Of a DNA stretch of 64,000 nucleotides, positions 1-7,874 are shown piece by piece (positions within the stretch are counted from its first letter, which is position 1; each line of letters opens with the position of its first letter). The notes under the pieces were generated by a model that was not told the DNA's origin, did not search any database, and saw only the letters and a program-made list of their open reading frames with translations. This stretch comes from Tanypteryx hageni. Taxonomy: Eukaryota > Arthropoda > Insecta > Odonata > Petaluridae. The stretch spans positions 2,604,001 through 2,668,000 of the forward strand of contig CM054115.1 of the NCBI GenBank assembly GCA_028673005.1, in the 5' to 3' direction. A program made the position numbers and the translations under genes.

Positions 1-310
1 TAGTAGAGGAGGCGATAGAATGAGGAACGATCGAGGTGGAGGCGATAGACGGAGGAACGATAGAGGTGGAAGCTATAGAGTGGAAAATGGTAATGGGGGA
101 AGCGATAGAATGAGGAACGATAGTAGAGGAGGCGATAGAGGGAGGAACGATCGAGGTGGAGGCGATAGACGGAGGAACGATAGAGGTGGAGGCTATAGAG
201 TGGAGAATGGTAGTGGGGGAAGCGATAGAGGGAGGAACGATAGTAGAGGAGGCGATAGAGTGAGGAACGATCGAGGTGGAGGCGATAGACGGAGGAACGA
301 TAGAGGTGGA

Positions 311-340
311 GGCTATAGAGTGGAGAATGTTTAGGGGGGA
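311..340 (+). repeat. GTTTAG-type D subunit, 30-bp form
   Basis: The D ending GGTAGTG is replaced by GTTTAG followed by six Gs, keeping the length at 30. The TTTAGGG it contains looks like a plant-type telomere heptamer but stands alone. These D variants punctuate the HORs at intervals of a few monomers. The in-frame TAG ends the plus-strand open frames here. Confidence 0.85.
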
Positions 341-670
341 AGCGATAGGGGGAGGAACGATAGTAGAGGATGCGATAGAATGAGGAACGATCGAGGTGGA
401 GGCGATAGACGGAGGAACGATAGAGGTGGAGGCTATAGAGTGGAGAATGGTAATGGGGGAAGCGATAGAATGAGGAACGATAGTAGAGGAGGCGATAGAG
501 GGAGGAACGATCGAGGTGGAGGCGATAGACGGAGGAACGATAGAGGTGGAGGCTATAGAGTGGAGAATGGTAGTGGGGGACGCGATAGAGGGAGGAACGA
601 TAGTAGAGGAGGCGATAGAGTGAGGAACGATCGAGGTGGAGGCGATAGACGGAGGAATGATAGAGGTGGA

Positions 671-701
671 GACTATAGAGTGGAGAATGTTTAGTGGGGG
701 A
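671..701 (+). repeat. GTTTAG-type D subunit, 31-bp phase-shifting form
   Basis: This D reads GTTTAGTGGGGG and is one base longer, making a 121-bp monomer and shifting all downstream reading frames. The same form recurs many times, for example near 3331, 3811, 4172, 6813, 7413, 11707, 12065 and 12305. A second 121-bp form has GTTTAG followed by seven Gs (near 1411 and 4892). Confidence 0.85.
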
Positions 702-1422
702 AGCGATAGAGGGAGGAACGATAGTAGAGGATGTGATAGAAGAAGGAACGATCGAGGTGGAGGCGATAGATGGAGGAACGATAGAGGTGGAGGCTATAGA
801 GTGGAGAATGGTAATGGGGGAAGCGATAGAATGAGGAACGATAGTAGAGGAGGCGATAGAGTGAGGAACGAACGAGGTGGAGGCGATAGACGGAGGAACG
901 ATAAAGGTGGAGTCTATAGAGTGGAGAATTGTAGTGGGGGAAGAGATAGAGGGAGGAACGATAGTAGAAGAGGCGATGGAGGGAGAAACGATCGAGGTGG
1001 AGGCGATAGACGGAGGAACGATAGAGGTGGAGGCTATAGAGTGGAGAATGTTTAGGGGGGAAGCGATAGAGGGAGGAACGATAGTAGAGGATTCGATAGA
1101 GGGAGGAACGGTTGAGGTGGAGGCGATAGACGTAGGAACGATAGAGGTGGAGGCTATAGAGTGGAGAATGGTAGTGGGGGAAGCGATAGAGGGAGGAACG
1201 ATAGTAGAGGATGCGATAGAGTGAGGAACGATCGAGGTGGAGGCGATAGACGGAGGAACGATAGAGGTGGAGGCTATAGAGTGGAAAATGGTAGTGGGGG
1301 AAGCGATAGAGGGAGGAACGATAGTAGAGGATGCTATAGAGGGAGGAACGATCGAGGTGGAGGCGATAGACGGAGGAACGATAGAGGTGGAGGGTATAGA
1401 GTGGAGAATGTTTAGGGGGGGA

Positions 1423-1721
1423 AGCGATAGAGGGAGGAACGATAGTAGAGGAGGCGATAGACGGAGGAACGATAGAGGTGCAGGCTATAGATTGGAGAAT
1501 GGTAGTGGGGGAAGCGATAGAGGGAGGTACGATAGTAGAGAGGCGAAAGAGGGAGGAACGATCGAGGTGGAGGCGATAGACGGAGGAACGATAGAGGTGG
1601 AGGGTATAGAGTGGAGAATGGTAGTGGGGGAAGTAATAGAGGGAGGAACGATAGTAGAGGAGGCGATAGAGGGAGGAACGATAGAGGTGGAGGCTATAGA
1701 GTGGAGAATGTTTAGGGGGGA
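1423..1721 (+). repeat. Aberrant cassette of 90 + 119 + 90 bp monomers
   Basis: Three irregular monomers lie in a row. The first (1423-1512) lacks B and holds the diagnostic GGTGCAGGCTATAGATTGG. The second (1513-1631) has a 29-bp A ending AGTAGAGAGGCGAAAGAGG, with GGTACGATAG inside it. The third (1632-1721) lacks one subunit. Full copies lie at about 4905, 9798, 16584, 38201, 46637, 50659, 57565 and 61617. Copies in H5, H7 and H11 keep only the part to the right of a hybrid junction. It makes a good HOR-specific probe. Confidence 0.85.
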
Positions 1722-2081
1722 AGCGATAGAGGGAGGAACGATAGTAGAGGATGCGATAGAATGAGGAACGATCGAGGTGGAGGCGATAGACGGAGGAACG
1801 ATGGAGGTGGAGGCTATAGAGTGGAGAATGGTAATGGGGGAAGCGATAGAATGAGGAACGATAGCAGAGGAGGCGATAGAGGGAGGAACGAACGAGGTGG
1901 AGGCGATAGACGGAGGAACGATAGAGGTGGAGGCTATGGAGTGGAGAATGGTAGTGGGGGAAGAGATAGAGCGAGGAACGATAGTAGAGGAGGCGATAGA
2001 TGGAGGAACGATCGAGGTGGAGGCGATAGACGGAGGAACGATAGAGTTGGAGGCTATAGAGTGGAGAATGGTAGTGGGGGA

Positions 2082-2141
2082 AGCGATAGAGGCAGGAACG
2101 ATAGAGGTGGAGGCTATAGAGTAGAGAATGGTAGTGGAGGA
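2082..2141 (+). repeat. 60-bp monomer (A/C hybrid plus D)
   Basis: Only two subunits remain. The first begins like A (AGCGATAGAGGCAGG) and ends like C (GATAGAGGTGGA); the second is a D with the private GAGTAGAGAATGG and GTGGAGGA ending. The pattern fits a 60-bp in-register deletion. It recurs in most HORs (near 5564, 10457, 17243, 23938, 31955, 38860, 47300, 51322, 58222, 62279) and is inside the 180-bp duplication of H3, H9, H14 and H16. It is absent where H5, H7 and H11 lost 180 bp. Confidence 0.85.
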
Positions 2142-2741
2142 AGAGATAGAGGGAGGAACGATAGTAGAGGAGGCGATAGAGGGAGGAACGATCGAGGTGG
2201 AGGCGATAGACCGAGGAACGATAGAGTTGGAGGCTATAGAGTGGAAAATGGTAGTGGGGGAAGCGATAGAGGGAGGAACGATAGTAGAGGATGCGATAGA
2301 GTGAGGAACGATCGAGGTGGAGGCGATAGACGGAGGAACGATAGAGGTGGAGGCTATAGAGTGGAAAATGGTAGTGGGGGAAGAGATAGAGGTATGAACG
2401 ATAGTAGAGGAGGCGATAGAGGGAGGAACGATCGAGGTGGAGGCGATAGACGGAGGAAAGATAGAGGTGGAGGCTATAGAGTGGAGAATGGTAGTGGGGG
2501 AAGCGATAGATCGAGGAACGATAGTAGAGAATGCGATAGAGGGAGGAACGATCGAGGTGGAGGCGATAGACGGAGGAACGATAGAGGTGGAGGCTATAGT
2601 GTGGAGAATGGTAGTGGGGGATGCGATAGAGGGAGGAACCATAGTAGAGGATGCGATAGAGGGAGGAACGATTGAGGTGGAGGCGATAGACGGAGGAACG
2701 ATAGAGGTGGAGGCTATAGAGTGGAGAATGGTAGTGGGGGA

Positions 2742-2770
2742 AGCGATAGAGGAGAAACGATAGTAGAGGA
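2742..2770 (+). repeat. HOR boundary marker: 29-bp A subunit
   Basis: The A subunit reads GATAGAGGAGAAACGATAG, one base shorter than the usual GATAGAGGGAGGAACGATAG. I find it once per higher-order repeat, with GGAGAAAC starting at 2751, 6233, 11126, 14430, 17912, 21454, 24606, 29471, 32623, 36047, 39529, 43071, 47965, 51987, 55411, 58893 and 63636 (the first one ends partial H0). I use these positions to delimit HOR copies; the choice is a convention, since no biological boundary is implied. Confidence 0.9.
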
Positions 2771-3070
2771 TGCGATAGAGGGAAGAACGATCGAGGTGGA
2801 GGCGATAGACGGAGGAACGATAAAGGTGGAGGCTATAGAGTGGAGAATGGTAATGGGGGAAGCGATAGAATGAGAAACGATAGTAGAGGTGGCGATAGAG
2901 GGAGGAACGATCGAGGTGGAGGCGATAGACGGAGGAACGATAGAGGTGGAGGCTATAGAGTGGAGAATGTTTAGGGGGGAAGCGATAGAGGGAGGAAGGA
3001 TAGTAGAGGATGCGATAGAATGAGGAACGATCGAGGTGGAGGCGATAGACGGAGGAACGATAGAGGTGGA

Positions 3071-3100
3071 GGCTATAGAGTGGAGAATGGTAATGGGTGA
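3071..3100 (+). repeat. D variant ending GGTAATGGGTGA
   Basis: The G-run is broken by a T (GGGTGA in place of GGGGGA). It lies about 345 bp after the boundary marker in most HORs (near 6580, 11470, 18255, 21797, 24950, 29815, 32967, 39870, 43416, 48310, 52330, 59239). It is absent from H4, H10 and H15, where GAGAAAGGTAATGGGGG stands near the equivalent place. Confidence 0.85.
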
Positions 3101-3581
3101 AGCGATAGAATGAGGAACGATAGTAGAGGAGGCGATAGAGGGAGGAAAGAACGAGGTGGAGGCGATAGACGGAGGAACGATAGAGGTGGAGGCTATAGAG
3201 TGGAGAATGGTAGTGGGGGAAGAGATAGAGGGAGGAACGATAGTAGAGGAGGCGATAGAGGGAGGAACGATCGAGGTGGAGGCGATAGACGGAGAAACGA
3301 TAGAGTTGGAGGCTATAGAGTGGAGAATGTTTAGTGGGGGAAGCGATAGAGGGAGGAACGATAGTAGAGGATGCGATAGAATGAGGAACGATCGAGGTGG
3401 AGGCGATAGACGGAGGAACGATAGAGGTGGAGGCTATAGAGTGGAGAATGGTAATGGGGGAAGCGATAGAATGAGGAACGATAGTAGAGGAGGCGATAGA
3501 ATGAGGAACGATCGAGGTGGAGGCGATAGACGGAGGAACGATAGAGGTGGAGGCTATAGAGTGGAGAATGGTAATGGGGGA

Positions 3582-3611
3582 AGCGATAGAATGAGGAACG
3601 ATAGTAGAGGA
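3582..3611 (+). repeat. Subunit A (30 bp)
   Basis: A begins AGCGATAGA and ends in the AGTAGAGGA tail that sets it apart from B and C. After GATAGA, copies carry GGG, ATG, GTG, TCG or TGG, and this triplet is one of the most informative haplotype positions in the array. The form here is ATG. Other recurrent A forms are AGAGATAG (GC to GA near the start) and the 29-bp HOR marker. Confidence 0.9.
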
Positions 3612-3641
3612 GGCGATAGAGGGAGGAACGATCGAGGTGGA
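3612..3641 (+). repeat. Subunit B (30 bp)
   Basis: B matches C apart from a few positions and carries the six-base palindrome CGATCG in most monomers. Recurrent variants turn that site into CGATTG or CGAACG. The start may be GGCGAT, TGCGAT, TTCGAT or TGTGAT. TGCGAT follows the A subunits whose preceding D usually ends in GTTTAG plus a G-run. Confidence 0.9.
3629..3634. other. CGATCG palindrome, once per typical monomer
   Basis: The B subunit reads GAACGATCGAGG, which holds CGATCG (PvuI) with GATC inside it (MboI/DpnII). It recurs at ~120-bp spacing through most of the array and is lost in B variants with CGATTG or CGAACG. Digestion should therefore give a 120-bp ladder with dropouts at defined HOR positions. 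No protein-binding role is implied. Confidence 0.9.
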
Positions 3642-3671
3642 GGCGATAGACGGAGGAACGATAGAGGTGGA
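3642..3671 (+). repeat. Subunit C (30 bp)
   Basis: C is the most conserved subunit, marked by GATAGACGGAGG and the AGAGGTGGA tail. Variants include GACGTAGG, GACCGAGG, GATGGAGG, CGATAAAGG and CGATGGAGG, each occupying a fixed place within HORs. In 90-bp monomers it is usually B or C that is missing or fused. Confidence 0.9.
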
Positions 3672-3701
3672 GGCTATAGAGTGGAGAACGGTAGTGGGGG
3701 A
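3672..3701 (+). repeat. Subunit D (30 bp) with G-run
   Basis: D lacks the CpGs of the other three subunits and ends in a run of 5-7 G. Three main endings occur: GGTAGTGGGGG, GGTAATGGGGG and the T-rich GTTTAG followed by Gs. It is the only subunit whose consensus contains CTA, and so the only one that supplies a minus-strand stop codon. Confidence 0.9.
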
Positions 3702-6700
3702 AGCGATAGAGGGAGGAACGATAGTAGAGGAGGCGATAGAGTGAGGAACGATCGAGGTGGAGGCGATAGACGGAGGAACGATAGAGGTGGAGGCTATAGA
3801 GTGGAGAATGTTTAGTGGGGGAAGCGAGAGAGGGAGGAACGATAGTAGAGGATGCGATAGAATGAGGAACGATCGAGGTGGAGGCGATAGACGGAGGAAC
3901 GATAGAGGTGGAGGCTATAGAGTGGAGAATGGTAATGGGGGAAGCGATAGAATGAGGAACGATAGTAGAGGAGGCGATAGAGGGAGGAACGATCGAGGTG
4001 GAGGCGATAGACGGAGGAACGATAGAGGTGGAGGCTATAGAGTGGAGAATGGTAGTGGGGGAAGCGATAGAGGTAGGAACGATAGTAGAGGAGGCGATAG
4101 AGTGAGGAACGATCGAGGTGGAGGCGATAGACGGAGGAACGATAGAGGTGGAGACTATAGAGTGGAGAATGTTTAGTGGGGGAAGCGATAGAGGGAGGAA
4201 CGATAGTAGAGGATGTGATAGAAGAAGGAACGATCGAGGTGGAGGCGATAGATGGAGGAACGATAGAGGTGGAGGCTATAGAGTGGAGAATGGTAATGGG
4301 GGAAGCGATAGAATGAGGAACGATAGTATAGGAGGCGATAGAGTGTGGAACGAACGAGGTGGAGGCGATAGACGGAGGAACGATAAAGGTGGAGTCTATA
4401 GAGTGGAGAATTGTAGTGGGGGAAGAGATAGAGGGAGGAACGATAGTAGAAGAGGCGATGGAGGGAGAAACGATCGAGGTGGAGGCGATAGACGGAGGAA
4501 CGATAGAGGTGGAGGCTATAGAGTGGAGAATGTTTAGGGGGGAAGCGATAGAGGGAGGAACGATTGTAGAGGATTCGATAGAGGGAGGAACGATTGAGGT
4601 GGAGGCGATAGACGTAGGAACGATAGAGGTGGAGGCTATAGAGTGGAGAATGGTAGTGGGGGAAGCGATAGAGGGAGGAACGATAGTAGAGGATGCGATA
4701 GAGTGAGGAACGATCGAGGTGGAGGCGATAGACGGAGGAACGATAGAGGTGGAGGCTATAGAGTGGAAAATGGTAGTGGGGGAAGCGATAGAGGGAGGAA
4801 CGATAGTAGAGGATGCGATAGAGGGAGGAACGATCGAGGTGGAGGCGATAGACGGAGGAACGATAGAGGTGGAGGGTATAGAGTGGAGAATGTTTAGGGG
4901 GGGAAGCGATAGAGGGAGGAACGATAGTAGAGGAGGCGATAGACGGAGGAACGATAGAGGTGCAGGCTATAGATTGGAGAATGGTAGTGGGGGAAGCGAT
5001 AGAGGGAGGTACGATAGTAGAGAGGCGAAAGAGGGAGGAACGATCGAGGTGGAGGCGATAGACGGAGGAACGATAGAGGTGGAGGGTATAGAATGGAGAA
5101 TGGTAGTGGGGGAAGTGATAGAGGGAGGAACGATAGTAGAGGAGGCGATAGAGGGAGGAACGATAGAGGTGGAGGCTATAGAGTGGAGAATGTTTAGGGG
5201 GGAAGCGATAGAGGGAGGAACGATAGTAGAGGATGCGATAGAATGAGGAACGATCGAGGTGGAGGCGATAGACGGAGGAACGATGGAGGTGGAGGCTATA
5301 GAGTGGAGAATGGTAATGGGGGAAGCGATAGAATGAGGAACGATAGCAGAGGAGGCGATAGAGGGAGGAACGAACGAGGTGGAGGCGATAGACGGAGGAA
5401 CGATAGAGGTGGAGGCTATGGAGTGGAGAATGGTAGTGGGGGAAGAGATAGAGGGAGGAACGATAGTAGAGGAGGCGATAGATGGAGGAACGATCGAGGT
5501 GGAGGCGATAGACGGAGGAACGATAGAGTTGGAGGCTATAGAGTGGAGAATGGTAGTGGGGGAAGCGATAGAGGCAGGAACGATAGAGGTGGAGGCTATA
5601 GAGTAGAGAATGGTAGTGGAGGAAGAGATAGAGGGAGGAACGATAGTAGAGGAGGCGATAGAGGGAGGAACGATCGAGGTGGAGGCGATAGACCGAGGAA
5701 CGATAGAGTTGGAGGCTATAGAGTGGAAAATGGTAGTGGGGGAAGCGATAGAGGGAGGAACGATAGTAGAGGATGCGATAGAGTGAGGAACGATCGAGGT
5801 GGAGGCGATAGACGGAGGAACGATAGAGGTGGAGGCTATAGAGTGGAAAATGGTAGTGGGGGAAGAGATAGAGGTATGAACGATAGTAGAGGAGGCGATA
5901 GAGGGAGGAACGATCGAGGTGGAGGCGATAGACGGAGGAAAGATAGAGGTGGAGGCTATAGAGTGGAGAATGGTAGTGGGGGAAGCGATAGATCGAGGAA
6001 CGATAGTAGAGAATGCGATAGAGGGAGGAACGATCGAGGTGGAGGCGATAGACGGAGGAACGATAGAGGTGGAGGCTATAGTGTGGAGAATGGTAGTGGG
6101 GGATGCGATAGAGGGAGGAACCATAGTAGAGGATGCGATAGAGGGAGGAACGATTGAGGTGGAGGCGATAGACGGAGGAACGATAGAGGTGGATGCTATA
6201 GAGTGGAGAATGGTAGTGGGGGAAGCGATAGAGGAGAAACGATAGTAGAGGATGCGATAGAGGGAAGAACGATCGAGGTGGAGGCGATAGACGGAGGAAC
6301 GATAGAGGTGGAGGCTATAGAGTGGAGAATGGTAATGGGGGAAGCGATAGAATGAGAAACGATAGTAGAGGTGGCGATAGAGGGAGGAACGATCGAGGTG
6401 GAGGCGATAGACGGAGGAACGATAGAGGTGGAGGCTATAGAGTGGAGAATGTTTAGGGGGGAAGCGATAGAGGGAGGAACGATAGTAGAGGATGCGATAG
6501 AATGAGGAACGATCGAGGTGGAGGCGATAGACGGAGGAACGATAGAGGTGGAGGCTATAGAGTGGAGAATGGTAATGGGTGAAGCGATAGAATGAGGAAC
6601 GATAGTAGAGGAGGCGATAGAGGGAGGAAAGAACGAGGTGGAGGCGATAGACGGAGGAACGATAGAGGTGGAGGCTATAGAGTGGAGAATGGTAGTGGGG

Positions 6701-7063
6701 GAAGAGATAGAGGGAGGAACGATAGTAGAGGAGGCGATAGAGGGAGGAACGATCGAGGTGGAGGCGATAGACGGAGAAACGATAGAGTTGGAGGCTATAG
6801 AGTGGAGAATGTTTAGTGGGGGAAGCGATAGAGGGAGGAACGATAGTAGAGGATGCGATAGAGGGAGGAACGATCGAGGTGGAGGCGATAGACGGAGGAA
6901 CGATAGAGGTGGAGGCTATAGAGTGGAGAATGGTAGTGAGGGAAGAGATAGAGGGAGGAACGATAATAGAGGAGGCGATAGAGGGAGGAACGATCGAGGT
7001 GGAGTCGATAGACGAAGGAACGATAGAGTTGGAGGCTATAGAGTGGAGAATGGTATTGGGGGA

Positions 7064-7123
7064 AGCGATAGAGGGAGGAACGATAGTATAGTATTCGATA
7101 GAGGTAGGAACGATTGAGGTGGA
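7064..7123 (+). repeat. Most diverged A-B pair (TATAGTATTCGATAG)
   Basis: The A tail and B head read AGTATAGTATTCGATAG, the most T-rich short stretch in the array apart from GTTTAG. It is followed by a C subunit with GACGTAGG. The form recurs near 7890, 19577, 20175, 23360, 27600, 28195, 31378, 41200, 41805, 44980, 45585, 49150, 49755, 60075 and 60680. It is therefore an inherited HOR position, not random noise. A GCTAGG versus GGTAGG difference just after it splits the copies into two classes. Confidence 0.85.
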
Positions 7124-7784
7124 GGCGATAGACGTAGGAACGATAGAGGTGGAGGCTATAGAGTGGAGAATGGTAGTGGGGGAAGAGATAGAGGGATGAA
7201 CGATAGTAAAGGTGGCGATAGAGGGAGGAACGATCGAGGTGGAGGCGATAGACGGAGAAACGATAGAGTTGGAGGCTATAGAGTGGAGAATGGTAGTGGG
7301 GGAAGCGATAGAGGGAGGAACGATAGTAGAGGATGCGATAGAGGGAGGAACGATCGAGGTGGAGGCGATAGACGGAGGAACGATAGAGGTGGAGGCTATA
7401 GAGTGGAGAATGTTTAGTGGGGGAAGCGATAGAGGGAGGAACGATAGTAGAGGATGCGATAGAATGAGGAACGATCGAGGTGGAGGCGATAGACGGAGGA
7501 ACGATAGAGGTGGAGGCTATAGAGTGGAGAATGGTAATGGGGGAAGCGATAGAATGAGGAACGATAGTAGAGGAGGCGATAGAATGAGGAACAATCGAGG
7601 TGGAGGCGATAGACGGAGGAACGATAGAGGTGGAGGCTATAGAGTGGAAAATGGTAGTGGGGGAAGAGATAGAGGGATGAACGATAGTAGAGGTGGCGAT
7701 AGAGGGAGGAACGATCGAGGTGGAGGCGACAGACGGAGGAACGATAGAGGTGGAGGCTATAGAGTGGAGAATGGTAGTGGGGGA

Positions 7785-7874
7785 AGAGATAGAGGGAGGA
7801 ACGATAATAGAGGAGGCGATAGAGGGAGGAACGATAGAGTTGGAGGCTATAGAGTGGAGAATGGTAGTGGGGGA
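7785..7874 (+). repeat. 90-bp monomer (A, B/C fusion, D)
   Basis: One 30-bp subunit is missing. The middle subunit starts like B (GGCGATAGAGGG) and ends like C (CGATAGAGTTGGA), which fits an in-register deletion between B and C. The same deleted monomer recurs near 19.47, 23.25, 27.49, 31.27, 41.09, 44.87, 49.05 and 59.97 kb, so it arose once and was spread by HOR duplication. Confidence 0.85.

Larger units (their letters stand above)
1..2750. repeat. HOR H0 (partial, cut by window start)
   Basis: The right-hand part of an HOR of the H1 class, with the aberrant cassette near 1423 and the 60-bp monomer at 2082. Differences from H1 include AAGTAATAG near 1631 (H1: AAGTGATAG), AACGGTTGAGG near 1107, ATGCTATAGAGG near 1331, and GCGAGG near 1971 (H1: GGGAGG). 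Confidence 0.85.
1..3380. repeat. Tandem duplication, copy 1 (3,482-bp offset)
   Basis: Pairs with 3482-6862. The offset is 3,481 bp up to ~330 and 3,482 bp after it, because a 30-bp D here is a 31-bp D in the partner. Near 320-360 the two differ clearly (GCGATAGGGGGAGG here, GCGAGAGAGGGAGG there), a short conversion-like patch. The left end lies outside the window. Confidence 0.8.
3582..3701 (+). repeat. Representative 120-bp monomer (A-B-C-D)
   Basis: This unit shows the standard organisation: four related 30-bp subunits without spacers. A, B and C share the framework GCGATAGA..GAGGAACGAT. D is the most diverged (GGCTATAGAGTGGAGAA, then a G-run). The phase is set by starting A just after the G-run of the preceding D; any other phase would be equally valid for a tandem array. 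Its D carries a private C (GAACGG, where most copies have GAATGG). Confidence 0.95.
2751..6232. repeat. HOR H1 (3,482 bp)
   Basis: Complete HOR with the GGGTGA-type D (3071-3100), a TTCGAT-type B near 4573, the cassette near 4905 and the 60-bp monomer near 5564. It lacks the TATAGTATTCGATAG pair. Private changes include GTATAGGAGG near 4325, GTGTGGAACG near 4343 and GGATGCTATAG near 6191. Confidence 0.85.
3482..6862. repeat. Tandem duplication, copy 2 (3,482-bp offset)
   Basis: Matches copy 1 until 6863, where GATAGAGGGAGG replaces the GATAGAATGAGG found at 3381. Scattered single-base differences are listed under H0 and H1. Confidence 0.8.

Noticed and set aside
311..340. Interstitial telomere repeat (TTTAGGG)
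   Set aside because: Only single heptamers occur, inside a D subunit variant. No two are adjacent.
1761..2675. Plus-strand open frames (304-364 codons, R/G/D/N-rich or E/I/G/T-rich) as genes
   Set aside because: Two overlapping frames are open at once, both ending at the recurrent GTTTAG or at phase shifts. Start codons are just the ATGAGG and GGAATGG repeat variants, and no promoter or splice context is visible.
3582..3701. CRISPR array, because of the 30-bp repeat period
   Set aside because: The 30-bp units abut directly. There are no unique spacers, no leader and no cas genes, and the variation is that of diverged tandem subunits.
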